A DNA stretch of 64,000 bases, from NCBI RefSeq assembly GCF_913777145.1, contig NZ_CAJYPS010000013.1:22124-86123 (forward strand), given 5' to 3'. A program made the translations under genes and the position numbers. Source of the DNA: an uncultured Roseateles sp. (GTDB taxonomy: Bacteria; Pseudomonadota; Gammaproteobacteria; Burkholderiales; Burkholderiaceae_C). Shown here piece by piece: positions 9,801 to 18,488 of this stretch. Within the stretch, counting starts at the first letter, position 1; each line of letters opens with the position of its first letter. The notes beneath the pieces are model-generated. The model was not told the DNA's origin. It searched no databases and was given only the letters and a program-made list of their open reading frames with translations.

Positions 9801-10321
9801 CCGCGCGCGGCGTGCACGTGACGCTGCGCGGTGCGCTGGAGCCCTGGCATGTGATGGGCGAGGAGGGCACGGCCGGCGGCACGGTGCGCTATGTGGACGC
9901 GTCGCTGGAGCGGCTGGAGGTGCATGTCAGCGGCCTGGTCGACCCGCGCCACCGTGTGACGGTCAACGGCATTGCGCTGCCGCTGCAGCCCACCGGCCGC
10001 GTGGGCGAGTTCGTCGCCGGCGTGCGCTACCGCGCCTGGCTGCCGCCGTCGGCGCTGCACCCCACCATTCCCGTGCATGCGCCGCTGACCCTGGACCTGG
10101 TGGACACCTGGCAGCAGCGCTCGCTGGGCGGCTGCCGCTACCACGTGGCCCATCCGGGCGGGCGCAACTATGCGACCTTGCCGGTCAACGCCTACGAGGC
10201 CGAGAGCCGGCGCCTGGCGCGCTTCTCGGTGCTGGGCCACACGCCCGGCACGCTGGACGTGGCCGAGCCGCAGCGCAGCCTGGAGTTCCCGTTCACGCTG
10301 GACCTGCGCAAGGCACACTGA
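6878..10321 (+). CDS. Transglutaminase-like protease fused to DUF2126
   Basis: An 1147-residue two-part protein. The N-terminal part (about 1-290) is a bacterial transglutaminase N-terminal beta-sandwich followed by a transglutaminase-like cysteine peptidase core; the triad is visible as Cys180 ([10 protein letters not shown]), His229 (DLHAWCEV) and Asp245 (GLDPTSG). The remainder is the long DUF2126 region, with [30 protein letters not shown] and [23 protein letters not shown]. The length is normal for this fusion. Located between the alpha-E gene and the hydrolase, it probably cleaves or transfers the amide bond made by the ATP-grasp partners; this is inferred from context. Confidence 0.9.
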   Translation: MSIHVALKHVTRYRYDRPVQLGPQVVRLRPAPHCRTPVLSYSLRVDPVNHFVNWQQDPFANYLARLVFPEKTSEFTVTVDLVAQMAVYNPFDFFLEPSAQSFPFGYDEALKAELAPYLVADPLTPRLAEYVAGIDRRERATIDFLVEINQQLQQRIGYLIRLEPGVQTPEETLTKGSGSCRDTGWLLVQALRHLGLAARFVSGYLIQLAPDQKALDGPSGTEVDFTDLHAWCEVYLPGAGWIGLDPTSGLLAGEGHIPLAATPQPSSAAPISGLVDEAEVEFEHEMAVVRIHESPRVTKPYTEAQWAEVLRLGERVDAELQAGDVRLTMGGEPTFVAVDDRDAAEWNTDALGPTKRLYAQQLTHRLRDEYGRGGFLHFGQGKWYPGEQLPRWALSIYWRADGQPCWRNPDWFADEREPHAYTQEHAQQFMTALTQRLGLPADHVQPGYEDTWYYLWRERRLPVNVDPFDSRLDDELERARLRRVFGQGLERVVGYVLPIRHGGDEPGLAGARWQTGPWFFRDERLYLIPGDSPMGWRLPLDSLPWVTQADYPYQIEQDPFAPRGALPAAATLRLQAHGVSAARPGAAASREDGGAGAGQGFAPGDSPWAPSTDPAAPLRFESAHWITRTALCVEARDPRRANGPKAEGQGQASGVLYVFMPPLEKLEHYLELLAAVEAACEDTGFQVVLEGYPPPRDPRLKLLQVTPDPGVIEVNIHPAHNWRELVAHTEFLYDAAWQTRLSTEKFMMDGRHTGTGGGNHFVLGGATPADSPFLRRPSLLASLLAYWHNHPSLSYLFSGLFIGPTSQAPRVDEARNDQLRELEIALGEIFKAEETYGDAMPPWLVDRTLRNVLIDVTGNTHRSEFSIDKLYSPDSSTGRLGLLELRAFEMPPHARMSIVQQLLLRALVARFWKAPYRAPLVRWGTALHDRFLLPHFVREDFDDVLEDMARAGYALDPAWFAPHAEFRFPKFGEFAARGVHVTLRGALEPWHVMGEEGTAGGTVRYVDASLERLEVHVSGLVDPRHRVTVNGIALPLQPTGRVGEFVAGVRYRAWLPPSALHPTIPVHAPLTLDLVDTWQQRSLGGCRYHVAHPGGRNYATLPVNAYEAESRRLARFSVLGHTPGTLDVAEPQRSLEFPFTLDLRKAH

Positions 10322-10337
10322 GCGCGTCGCTTCTCCC

Positions 10338-10355
10338 GCCGGCCCCGCGGCCGGC
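10338..10355. terminator. Small hairpin between DUF2126 and hydrolase genes
   Basis: Seven-base perfect arms GCCGGCC/GGCCGGC around CCGC fill the 42-bp gap. There is no T-run, so it is more likely an RNA processing or stability structure than a terminator. Confidence 0.3.
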
Positions 10356-10363
10356 TGTTCCCC

Positions 10364-11221
10364 ATGCGAATCGAGATTCAACCGGGCCTGCGCCTGTTCG
10401 TAGACATCGAGGGCCTGGGCCATGTGCCCGAGGGGCGGGTCTTGCGCGACAAGCCCACGCTGGTGCTGGTGCACGGCGGGCCGGGCTTCGACCACACGGC
10501 CTTCCGGCCCTTCTTCAGCCGCTTCGCGGACATCGCGCAGATCGTCTATTTCGACCTGCGCGGCCATGGCCGCAGCGATGCCTGCCCGCCCGAGCAGTGG
10601 CGGCTGGACGTGTTCGCCGACGACCTCGTGCGCCTGTGCGACGCGCTGGGTGTGGTCAAGCCGGTGGTGCTGGGCCAGAGCTTTGGCGGCTTTGTCGCCC
10701 AGCGCTATCTGGCGCGGCACCCGGCCCACCCGGCGCGGGTGGTGCTGTCCAGCACCTCCCACCACTTCGGGCTGGCGCGCAAGATCCACCACTTCGGCCG
10801 CCTGGGCGGGCCCGAGGCCGCCGCGGCCACCGAGGCCTTCTGGACCCGGCCCGGCCCCGACACCTGGGCCGCCTACGAGCGGCACTGCCGCCACCTCTAC
10901 AACACCCGACCCAAGAACCCGGACGCGGGCGGCTGGATGGTGTTCAAGCCCGAGATCCTGTTCGAGCACACCCGCACCGAGCTGCCCGGCATGGACCTGC
11001 GCCCCGGCCTGGCCGGCGTGCAATGCCCGGTGCTGGTGCTGGCCGGCGAGGAAGACCCGGTCACGCCACCCGAAGATGCCGAGGAGATCGTCGCCGCGCT
11101 GCCGCCGCAGTGGGTGCAGTTTCAGCGCTTCGCCAACGTGGGCCACGGCCCCTGGCGCGATGACCCCGAGCGTGCCGAGGCGGTGCTGCGGCCCTTCATC
11201 GCCGGCGCGGCCGCGGCATGA
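10364..11221 (+). CDS. Alpha/beta hydrolase, proline iminopeptidase-like
   Basis: A 285-residue cytoplasmic serine hydrolase. The oxyanion motif HGGPG is at residues 37-41, the nucleophile elbow GQSFGG places Ser at 106, the acid is in AGEEDPVTPP and the histidine in NVGHGPWRDD. This is the prolyl aminopeptidase/haloalkane-like fold, and HGGPG favours the aminopeptidase branch. It lies in the same direction inside the ATP-grasp/alpha-E/transglutaminase cluster, 42 bp behind DUF2126, so it may trim or hydrolyse the cluster's peptide or amide product. That link is an inference; the enzyme could also be a generic housekeeping hydrolase that landed here. Confidence 0.85.
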   Translation: MRIEIQPGLRLFVDIEGLGHVPEGRVLRDKPTLVLVHGGPGFDHTAFRPFFSRFADIAQIVYFDLRGHGRSDACPPEQWRLDVFADDLVRLCDALGVVKPVVLGQSFGGFVAQRYLARHPAHPARVVLSSTSHHFGLARKIHHFGRLGGPEAAAATEAFWTRPGPDTWAAYERHCRHLYNTRPKNPDAGGWMVFKPEILFEHTRTELPGMDLRPGLAGVQCPVLVLAGEEDPVTPPEDAEEIVAALPPQWVQFQRFANVGHGPWRDDPERAEAVLRPFIAGAAAA

Positions 11222-11387
11222 CGAGTCGTGCCGGCCGGCCTTGCCCGGCGTGCCCTGGGCCATGGCCCGCATTTCAGGGGGCGGCCGGCTGGCCGGGCGC
11301 CCGGCGCGGGAGAATCCGGCGCTTCGCCGCGCCCGCCATGCACCTGCCACGCCTCGCCTCTTCGCTGTCCAGCTCCGGGAGCTGCGC

Positions 11388-14048
11388 GTGAGCCTGCGTG
11401 ACGAGCAGCGGCCGGACGACGTCCGCCCCAGCCAGTGGAGCCTGCTGCCCGAGGACGCCGAGCCCGCGCCGCTGGACCCGGTGGCCCAGGCGCAGGCGGC
11501 GGCGCTGCGCAGCCGTGACGGCCATTTCTACGAGCTGACCGGCCAGGTCAACCAGGCCGGCCAGCCCCAGGGCGGGCTGGCGCCGCGCTGGCAGCGCTTC
11601 TTCGAGGCCGGCGGCGCAGCCGGCTGGCAGGAGCTGTCGGCCAAGGCGCTGCGCGTGCAGCGCCGCGTGCTGGAAGACGGCGCCAGCTACAACGTGCACA
11701 GCGATGCGCCGCCGCTGCCCGGCCAGGGCGGCGCCTCGCTGGCGCGCCACTGGCCGCTGGAGCTGCTGCCCATGCTGGTCACGCCCGAGGAGTGGCGCGA
11801 CATCGAGGCCGGTGTGCAGCAGCGCGCGCGCCTGCTGGATGCGGTGATGGCCGATGTGTATGGCGAGCGCACGCTGCTGGCGCGCGGCCTGCTGCCGGCC
11901 TCGCTGGTGCTGGCCCACCCGCAGTACCTGCGCGCGATGCACGGCTGCCGGCCGGCCGGCGGCGTGCACCTGCATGTGGTGGCCTTCGACCTGACCCGCT
12001 GCGCGGACGGCCTGTGGTGGATAGTCGGCCAGCGCACCCAGGCGCCATCGGGCCTCGGCTATGTGCTGGAGAACCGCCTCATCATCGGCCAGCAGTTCCC
12101 CGACGCCTTCCGCCAGATGGCGGTGCAGCGCCTGGCGGCCAGCTACCGCGACTTCATCCAGGCGCTGATGCGCCTGTCGCCGGCCGGCGAGCGCAGCCGC
12201 GTCGCGCTGCTGACGCCGGGGCCGCGCAACGAGACCTATTTCGAGCAGGCCTTTCTGGCGCGCTATCTCGGCATCACGCTGGTCGAGGGCGCGGACCTGA
12301 CGGTGCGCGGCGACAAGGTCTTTCTGAAGACGCTGACCGGCCTGGAGCGCGTGCATGTGCTGCTGCGCCGCGTGGACGACAACTGGCTGGACCCGCTGGA
12401 GCTCAACCCCGACTCCATGCTGGGCGTGCCGGGCCTGCTGCAGGCGGTGCGCGCCGGCGAGGTGGTGGTGGCGAACGCGCCCGGCGCGGGCTGGCTGGAG
12501 AGCCCGGGCCTGAGCGCCTTCTGGCCCGGCGTGGCCGAGCAGCTGCTGGGCGAGACGCTCAAGCTGCCGGCCAGCACCGCCTGGTGGTGCGGTGAGGCCA
12601 GCGCCTGGCGTGCGCACCGCGCCGAGCTGCAGCGCTTCATCGTCGTGCCCAGCTTTGCCAGCAGCGCCACCACGCGCGGCTTTGCGCCCATCGTCGCGGC
12701 CGAGCTCAGCGAGGAGGGCCTGGCCGAGCTGCGCGCGCGCATCGATGCCGACCCCACGGCCTACACGCTGCAGGCGCGGCTGCGGCCCACCAAGCAGCCG
12801 GTCTGGACCCGCGGCGCGCTGGAGCCGCGCGTGGCGGTGCTGCGCGTCTATGCGCTGACCGACGGCCGCGGCGGCTGGCAGGTGCTGCCGGGCGGCCTCG
12901 CGCGCGTGGCACCGCGCCGCGATCCGCATGCGGACGCGCTGCTGTCCATACAGCGCGGCTCGCTGAGCGCCGACACCTGGGTGATGACCGACGGCGAGGT
13001 GGACACCACCACGCTGCTGCCCCAGCCGCTGCAGGCCGACGACCTGCGCGACATCCGCTGGACCGTGACCAGCCGCGCGGCCGAGAACCTGTTCTGGCTG
13101 GGCCGCTACACCGAACGCGCCGAGAACAGCGCGCGGCTGGCGCGCCTGACGCTGGAGGCCGGCGTGGTGGTGCAGCGCAGCGCAATGTCGCAGGACATGC
13201 TGCCGCTGCTGGACGCGCTGGCGCGCCGCCACGGCCTGGTGGGCGCGAGTGCGCCGGCCGCGCACGAACAGCCGCGCCGCTTCGAGCGTGCGCTGCTGGA
13301 CGGCCTGCTGCCCGGCTCCGGCGTCACCAGCGTGGGCTGGAACCTGCGCGCGCTGCGCAACTGCGCGCAGTCGCTGCGCGAGCGCCTGTCGCCCGAGACC
13401 TGGCGGCTGATCCACGAGACCAGCTCGCAGTTCGAACACCACCTGCGCGCGGTGCTGGACCGGCCCGGCCCCGGCCCCGCGGTGGGCGACGCGCTGAATG
13501 TGCTGGCGCGCGCCGACACCCACCTGGCCGCGCTGACCGGCGCGCAGATCGACCGCATGACCCGCGACGACGGCTGGCGCCTGCTGTCCATAGGCCGGCA
13601 GCTGGAGCGCCTGTCCTTTCTGGCCGATGTGCTGGCCGAGAGCTTCGAGCGCGGTCTGGCGCTGACCGAGGATGGCTTCAGCTTCCTGCTGGGCGTGTTC
13701 GACTCCACCATCACCTACCGTGCCGAGTTCCAGGCGCGCCGCGAGGTCACGCCGCTGCTGCACCTGCTGGTGCACGACAACGAGAACCCGCGCTCGCTGG
13801 CCTGGGTGGCGCGCACGCTGCGCGAGCGCTTCGTCAAGCTGGCTCGTCATGACCCCGACTGGGCCGGCCGCGTGCTCAAGGATTTGTCGGTGCCCGAGTC
13901 CTGGCCGCTGGCCGAGCTCAGTGCCTCGCCCGAGCTGCTGGTGGGCCGGCTGCGCGAGGCCGCGGCGCAGGCGGGCACGCTGTCCAGCCTGATCAGCCAG
14001 CGCTACTTCGCCCATGTGCTGGGCGCCGACCAGCGGGTGTGGCAATGA
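11388..14048 (+). CDS. ATP-grasp::alpha-E fusion protein (DUF404/DUF407 plus DUF403)
   Basis: An 886-residue fusion of a circularly permuted ATP-grasp half (about 1-555; TQAPSGLGYVLENRLIIG, VALLTPGPRNETYFEQAFLARYLGITLVEG, VLLRRVDDNWLDPLELNPDSMLG, SLSADTWVMTDGE) and an alpha-E half starting near residue 560 with TSRAAENLFWLGRYTERAENSARLARL. It therefore combines in one chain what the genes at 4158 and 5882 encode separately. GTG 11388 is chosen because GGGAG lies 8-12 bases upstream and homology begins just after it; the ATG at 11338 is out of frame. Its stop overlaps the next start as ATGA. Confidence 0.88.
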   Translation: MSLRDEQRPDDVRPSQWSLLPEDAEPAPLDPVAQAQAAALRSRDGHFYELTGQVNQAGQPQGGLAPRWQRFFEAGGAAGWQELSAKALRVQRRVLEDGASYNVHSDAPPLPGQGGASLARHWPLELLPMLVTPEEWRDIEAGVQQRARLLDAVMADVYGERTLLARGLLPASLVLAHPQYLRAMHGCRPAGGVHLHVVAFDLTRCADGLWWIVGQRTQAPSGLGYVLENRLIIGQQFPDAFRQMAVQRLAASYRDFIQALMRLSPAGERSRVALLTPGPRNETYFEQAFLARYLGITLVEGADLTVRGDKVFLKTLTGLERVHVLLRRVDDNWLDPLELNPDSMLGVPGLLQAVRAGEVVVANAPGAGWLESPGLSAFWPGVAEQLLGETLKLPASTAWWCGEASAWRAHRAELQRFIVVPSFASSATTRGFAPIVAAELSEEGLAELRARIDADPTAYTLQARLRPTKQPVWTRGALEPRVAVLRVYALTDGRGGWQVLPGGLARVAPRRDPHADALLSIQRGSLSADTWVMTDGEVDTTTLLPQPLQADDLRDIRWTVTSRAAENLFWLGRYTERAENSARLARLTLEAGVVVQRSAMSQDMLPLLDALARRHGLVGASAPAAHEQPRRFERALLDGLLPGSGVTSVGWNLRALRNCAQSLRERLSPETWRLIHETSSQFEHHLRAVLDRPGPGPAVGDALNVLARADTHLAALTGAQIDRMTRDDGWRLLSIGRQLERLSFLADVLAESFERGLALTEDGFSFLLGVFDSTITYRAEFQARREVTPLLHLLVHDNENPRSLAWVARTLRERFVKLARHDPDWAGRVLKDLSVPESWPLAELSASPELLVGRLREAAAQAGTLSSLISQRYFAHVLGADQRVWQ

Positions 14049-14974
14049 GCGCGCGGCGGCCGGTGCGTCTCGCGGTCCACCATGTGACCGCCTACGACTA
14101 CGCCAGCCCGGTGGAATGGGCCTACCACGTGGCCTGCCTGGCGCCGCGCGACACGCGCTGGCAGCGCGTGCAGGCCTGGCGGCTGGCCATAGACCCGCTA
14201 CCCGATGGCTGGGCCGGCCTGGGCGTCGAGGACCTGCAGCGTCGCCTCTATGCCGATCCCTGGGGCAACCGCCACCTGAACTTCGGTCATGCGCGCGTGC
14301 ACGAGCGGCTCAGCGTGGAGAGCTGGTTCGAGGTCGAGCTGCAGCCGCGGCCCGCGCCCGACGCCACCCGCGGCCCGGCCTGGGAGAGCGTGGTGGAGCA
14401 GCTGCGCTACCGCGCCGGCCGGCCGCTGCTGGAGGCCGAAGAGTTCGCGCTGGCCTCACCCCATGCGGTGCCGGACGACAGCCTGGCCGCCTATGCGCGC
14501 CGGGCCTTCCCACGCAACCGCGTGCTGGCGGCCGGCGGCCTGCAGCTGATGCGCATGATCCACACCGACCTGCGCTACCTGCCGCACAGCACCACGGTGG
14601 CCACGCGCGCCACCGACGCGCTGGCCCAGCGCAGCGGCGTGTGCCAGGACTTCGCCCATGTGTTCCTGGGCGCCTGCCGGGCGCTGGGGCTGGCGGCGCG
14701 CTATGTGTCGGGCTATCTGCTGACCCGCCCGCCGGCCGGCCAGCCGCGCCTGGTGGGCGCGGACGCCTCGCATGCCTGGGTGGAGCTGTGGTGCCCCGAG
14801 CAGGGCTGGCTGGCGCTGGACCCGACCAACAACATGCCGGCCGACCAGGATCACGTGACGCTGGCCTGGGGCCGCGACTATGCCGACGTGGCGCCGCTGC
14901 GCGGCTTGCTGCGCGGCGGTTCGGGCGCGCCCAAGGTGGCGGTCACGGTGGCGCCGCTGGACGCGCCGGCCTGA
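14045..14974 (+). CDS. Transglutaminase family cysteine peptidase
   Basis: A 309-residue protein with an N-terminal bacterial transglutaminase-associated beta domain and a transglutaminase core. The triad is Cys200 (QRSGVCQDFAH), His243 (DASHAWVELW) and Asp259 (LALDPTNN). ATG 14045 overlaps the stop of the ATP-grasp::alpha-E gene by four bases, so both are made from one message. It closes the cluster begun at 4158, giving one transglutaminase per ATP-grasp/alpha-E set. The last 97 bases overlap the 3' end of the opposing PepSY gene. Confidence 0.88.
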   Translation: MSARRPVRLAVHHVTAYDYASPVEWAYHVACLAPRDTRWQRVQAWRLAIDPLPDGWAGLGVEDLQRRLYADPWGNRHLNFGHARVHERLSVESWFEVELQPRPAPDATRGPAWESVVEQLRYRAGRPLLEAEEFALASPHAVPDDSLAAYARRAFPRNRVLAAGGLQLMRMIHTDLRYLPHSTTVATRATDALAQRSGVCQDFAHVFLGACRALGLAARYVSGYLLTRPPAGQPRLVGADASHAWVELWCPEQGWLALDPTNNMPADQDHVTLAWGRDYADVAPLRGLLRGGSGAPKVAVTVAPLDAPA

Positions 14975-16128
14975 GCCTGGCGGCGGCGCTGGCGCCGCCA
15001 CCACAGCCAGGCGCCGGTCGCCAGCAGCGTCACCGGCAGCAGGCCGAACAGTGTCCACAGCCCGCGCGCCGCCAGGCCCAGCGCCTCGGCGCTGTGCAGC
15101 GGGAAGACCGCGTCGATCAGGCGGTTGCCGTCCGGCGCCTGCAGCGGGTCGTAGATCTCGAGCACGCGGCCCTGGCGGTCCAGGCGCACGCGCGTGTAGC
15201 CGGTGGTCTCGCGCAGCTCGCCGGGCTGCAGCAGGCGCACCTCCACCGGGCCTTGCGCGCCCTTGGGCAGCGTCAGGCGCGACCAGCGCGCAGCCGGGAA
15301 CTGCTGCTGCGCCGCGGCCAGCCAGTCATCCGGCGTACTGGCCGCCGCCGCGGGGGCCGGGGTCGGGTGTTGCGCAGCCGGTTGGCGTGGCAGCTTGGCC
15401 AGGCGCTGCAGCGGCAGCACCTGGGCCACTGCATCACGCACCGGCGCCGGGAACACCAGCGCCGCGCCGGTCAGCGACACCAGCAGCGCCACCGGGCCCA
15501 GCCACAGGCCGCCGGCGCGGTGCAGCTCGTACCAGCGCTTGGCCGGGGCGCCGCCGCGGCTCACGCTGAGCGCGTGGCGCCAGGCGCGCAGCCGCTTGCC
15601 GCGGGCCGCGCGCGGCCAGGCCAGCCACAGGCCGGTGGCGGTCAGGCCCGCGAACAGCAGCGCCGCGATGCCGGCCACCACATGGCCGGTCTCGCCCGCC
15701 AGCAGCCGGCTGTGCAGCTCGTACAGCAGCGGCACCGCATGGGCGGCGTCCAGGCGCAGCGCGCCGCGTTCGCGTTGGCCCAGGTAGACGCCGCAGGCCG
15801 GGTCAATGAAGTGCTCGGTGCGCCGGCCGCTGGCCGCATCGCGCGCTTCCCACACCTGGTAGGCCGCACCCGGCTCTCGCGGCGCCACCAGGGTCTGCGC
15901 GCGCGCCTGCGGTGCGTGCCGGGCCAGCAGCGCCAGCGTGCGCGCCAGCGGCTGGGCGGGGGCGGCGCAGGCGGCGGCCGGCGCGCGGAACCACTGCGGG
16001 TTCAGCGCCGCGTCCAGCGGCGCCTGCCACACCATCAGGCTGCCGGTCAGGCCCAGCAGCGCCAGCACCAGGCCGGCGGCCAGGCCCACCCAGCGGTGCA
16101 GCCATGTGAAGGATTTGCGCAGCAGCAT
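14878..16128 (-). CDS. PepSY-associated membrane protein (siderophore/iron reductase type)
   Basis: A 416-residue inner-membrane protein. An N-terminal segment FTWLHRWVGLAAGLVLALLGLTGSLMVW, a second helix near 150-170 (VVAGIAALLFAGLTATGLWLAW), a third near 205-225 and a last one near 365-385 give the four-helix PepSY_TM layout, with a periplasmic PepSY domain between. Conserved His residues in HRWVG and ELHRAGG fit haem binding. The gene starts 2 bp after the TonB receptor stop, so it is co-transcribed and probably reduces imported ferric siderophore. It has a 30-odd residue Ser/Arg/Pro-rich tail that runs antisense into the transglutaminase gene. Confidence 0.85.
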   Translation of the reverse strand: MLLRKSFTWLHRWVGLAAGLVLALLGLTGSLMVWQAPLDAALNPQWFRAPAAACAAPAQPLARTLALLARHAPQARAQTLVAPREPGAAYQVWEARDAASGRRTEHFIDPACGVYLGQRERGALRLDAAHAVPLLYELHSRLLAGETGHVVAGIAALLFAGLTATGLWLAWPRAARGKRLRAWRHALSVSRGGAPAKRWYELHRAGGLWLGPVALLVSLTGAALVFPAPVRDAVAQVLPLQRLAKLPRQPAAQHPTPAPAAAASTPDDWLAAAQQQFPAARWSRLTLPKGAQGPVEVRLLQPGELRETTGYTRVRLDRQGRVLEIYDPLQAPDGNRLIDAVFPLHSAEALGLAARGLWTLFGLLPVTLLATGAWLWWRRQRRRQAQAGASSGATVTATLGAPEPPRSKPRSGATSA

Positions 16129-16130
16129 GC

Positions 16131-18299
16131 TCAGAAGTCGCGGCGCCAGCTCAGCGTGTAGGTGCGGCCGCGGCCGGCGTAGTAGTCGTCATTGGTGCCG
16201 GAGTAGTTGGCCTCGCCGTAGTAGGTGAAGTAGCGGCGGTTCAGCAGGTTCTCCACGCCCAGGCCCCACTGGCCGTAGGCGGTCTGCCAGCGGGTCGCCA
16301 GGTCCAGCACCGTGTAGCCCGAGAAATGCTCGGCCAGCGAGGTGGTGCCGGAGAACTTGCCGACATTGGCGTCGCGCGGCCGGTAGTGCGAGAGATTGAG
16401 CTGGCTGCTCCAGGCGTCGCTGGGCGTCCATTGCGCGCCCAGCAGCAGCTTGTCCGGCCCCTGCGAGCGCGCGCCCAGCGCCAGGTTCAGCGGCTGGCCC
16501 GGCGCGCTGGCCGTGTGGCCCAGCGTGCGCGCATAGGTGGTGTTGAGCTTGAGCTCGCGGTTGAAGCGGTGCTCGGCGGTGAGCTCCAGACCCTGCACCT
16601 CGATGGGCACGCGCTGCACCGTGCCTATGCCGTTGGACACCACGATCTGGCTGCCCAGCTCGGAGCGCGAGCGATAGACCGAGGCCGACAGGCTGGACGC
16701 GCCACCGCGCCAGTTCACGCCCACCTCGTGGTTCTTCACGACGATGGGTTGCAGGTCCACCAGCTGGGGCACGGCCTGGTTGGCGGTCTTGACCGCGCGC
16801 AGGATGAGGCCGGCGTCCGGCGGGCCGAAGCCCTCGTTGTAGGACACGAAGGCCGACCAGCCGCTGCGCCCGAAGCGCCACACGCCGCCCAGGCTCTTCA
16901 CCAGCTGGTTGGCGCGGCGCTCGCCGCCCTGCACCAGCGTGTTGTTGTAGAAGGCCAGCGTGCGGTAGGTGTCCACCTGCAGCCGGGTGTGCTCGTCGCG
17001 CAGGCCGCCGCGCACGGTCAGTGGGCCGAACTCGTATTCCAGCTGCGCGAACGGCGCGAGGCTGCGGTAGTGCAGCGGCGGCACCCAGGTGCGGCCGGTC
17101 TGCGTGAGGCGCTGGGAGGAGGTGTCATCCAGCAGATCCAGGCCGGTGGTCAGCTCCAGGCCGGTGAGACCCAGGTCGGGCCGCACCCAGCTGCTGCGCA
17201 GGCCCCATTTCTTGGCGACGATCTCGCTCTGGTCGATCAGCGTGCCGACCGGCGCGATGGACGCATCCTGGAAGGTGGAGATCACGCCGCCGCTGTAGCG
17301 GGCCTTGAAGTCCTGCTTGAACAGCTGCACGCTGGCACGGCCGCCGGCCAGCGCGTCGTGCGTCCATTCCAGGCTGGCGGAGCGCACGCGGTTGCGCGGG
17401 GCATCCCAGGCCAGCGTGCCGTCGGCCGAGGTGGTGGGCTGGCCGGTCTTGCGGTCGCCGGGTACATCCACGCGGTCGTCGAAGCCGCTGGCGTTGAAGC
17501 CGTTCAGCATCAGCTGCAGGCGCTGGGCGCCGAAGTCGGTGCCGGCCTTCAGGAACATGTCGGCCGAGCGGTGCAGCGACTCGGTGGCCAGCGCGCGGCC
17601 GGCGCCGTCCACGCCGGTGTCCTGCGACTGCGTGCCGGCATAGAAGATCACATCCCAGGGCTGGCTGCTGGCCGTGGCCTCGCTGCGGTGCTGCAGCAGG
17701 TAGCCGGTCTTCCAGCTGCCGCTGTCGTCCTTGAGCTGGGTGCCCAGCTTCACTTCCACCGACTGCTGCGTGCCCGCCTGCGTGGGCCGGCGCGTGATGG
17801 TGTTGATGATGCCGCCGGTGGCGCCCATGCCCTGCGCCGCCGAGGCGCCACTGACCACCTCGATGTGGTCCACGATCATCGCGTCGGCGAAATAGCCCTC
17901 GCGGCCGCCGAAGCGCAGCGGGTTGGTCTGCGGGATGCCGTCCAGCAGCAGCAGCGCATTGCGGCCGCGCAGACCCTCGCCGAAATTGCTGAGCTTCTGG
18001 CGCGACGGCGCATAGCCCGGCACCTGCAGCGCCAGCAGCGCACTGGGGTCTTCGCTGACCAGGGTCTGGGTCTCGATGTCGGCGCGCGAGATCACGCCCA
18101 CCGCGCCGGGGATGCGGTCCAGCGCCTTGCTGCCGCGCGTGGCGGTGACGACCACCGCCTCCAGCTGCTGGCGCGGCGTCTCGGTGGCCGGCTCGTCGGC
18201 CTGGGCGCCCTGGGCCAGCAGTGCACAGGCCAGGGCCAGCAGATGGGGACGGGGGGCGGCGAGGGCGTGGGGGCGGGCAGCGGAGCGCGACAGGGACAT
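16131..18299 (-). CDS. TonB-dependent siderophore receptor
   Basis: A 722-residue outer-membrane receptor with signal peptide (PHLLALACALLAQGAQA), TonB box-like region EAVVVTATRG (about 47-56), plug domain (GLRGRNALLLLDGIPQTNPLRFGG; IEVVSGASAAQGMGATGGIINTITR) and a barrel ending in WRRDF with terminal Phe. The organisation matches ferric-siderophore receptors, although the ligand is unknown. A Fur-type operator lies 77-95 bp upstream and a PepSY reductase follows in the operon, both supporting an iron role. Confidence 0.88.
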   Translation of the reverse strand: MSLSRSAARPHALAAPRPHLLALACALLAQGAQADEPATETPRQQLEAVVVTATRGSKALDRIPGAVGVISRADIETQTLVSEDPSALLALQVPGYAPSRQKLSNFGEGLRGRNALLLLDGIPQTNPLRFGGREGYFADAMIVDHIEVVSGASAAQGMGATGGIINTITRRPTQAGTQQSVEVKLGTQLKDDSGSWKTGYLLQHRSEATASSQPWDVIFYAGTQSQDTGVDGAGRALATESLHRSADMFLKAGTDFGAQRLQLMLNGFNASGFDDRVDVPGDRKTGQPTTSADGTLAWDAPRNRVRSASLEWTHDALAGGRASVQLFKQDFKARYSGGVISTFQDASIAPVGTLIDQSEIVAKKWGLRSSWVRPDLGLTGLELTTGLDLLDDTSSQRLTQTGRTWVPPLHYRSLAPFAQLEYEFGPLTVRGGLRDEHTRLQVDTYRTLAFYNNTLVQGGERRANQLVKSLGGVWRFGRSGWSAFVSYNEGFGPPDAGLILRAVKTANQAVPQLVDLQPIVVKNHEVGVNWRGGASSLSASVYRSRSELGSQIVVSNGIGTVQRVPIEVQGLELTAEHRFNRELKLNTTYARTLGHTASAPGQPLNLALGARSQGPDKLLLGAQWTPSDAWSSQLNLSHYRPRDANVGKFSGTTSLAEHFSGYTVLDLATRWQTAYGQWGLGVENLLNRRYFTYYGEANYSGTNDDYYAGRGRTYTLSWRRDF

Positions 18300-18375
18300 G
18301 GGCAGGCGAGGGACGGGGCGGAGGCGGCCGGGCGAGGTGGCCGCCGGCAGAGGAGGCCCGCAGTGTAGCTCCTCA

Positions 18376-18394
18376 AATGAGAATTAATTGCATT
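18376..18394 (-). promoter_or_regulatory. Fur box upstream of the siderophore receptor
   Basis: AATGAGAATTAATTGCATT is a 9-1-9 imperfect dyad close to the Fur consensus of ATGATAAT-like hexamers, and it is the most AT-rich stretch in this neighbourhood. It lies in the promoter region of the receptor/PepSY operon on the minus strand, so iron-dependent repression is expected. Confidence 0.75.
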
Positions 18395-18416
18395 CGCATT
18401 GATGCCGGGCCGGCGC

Positions 18417-18452
18417 AAAGAAAACCCGCCCGTCGTTGGCGCGAGGGGCGGG
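18417..18452 (-). terminator. Terminator of the branched-chain-type binding protein gene
   Basis: Arms CCCGCCC (18425-18431) and GGGCGGG (18446-18452) form a stem read on the minus strand after the stop at 18489, followed by a short T-run (the A-rich 18417-18424 on the plus strand). Confidence 0.55.
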
Positions 18453-18488
18453 GCTTGCGGGATGGGGCGGCTCAGTGCCGCGGGCCGG

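Noticed and set aside
5732..11350. A very long open frame on the minus strand opposite the ATP-grasp cluster
   Set aside because: It has the Arg/Ala/Gly/His-rich composition of an antisense shadow in GC-rich DNA, matches no family, and all of the opposite strand is explained by clear genes.
11274..14045. Long minus-strand frame opposite the ATP-grasp::alpha-E fusion
   Set aside because: Low-complexity translation with no recognisable domain; the plus-strand gene has full family motifs.
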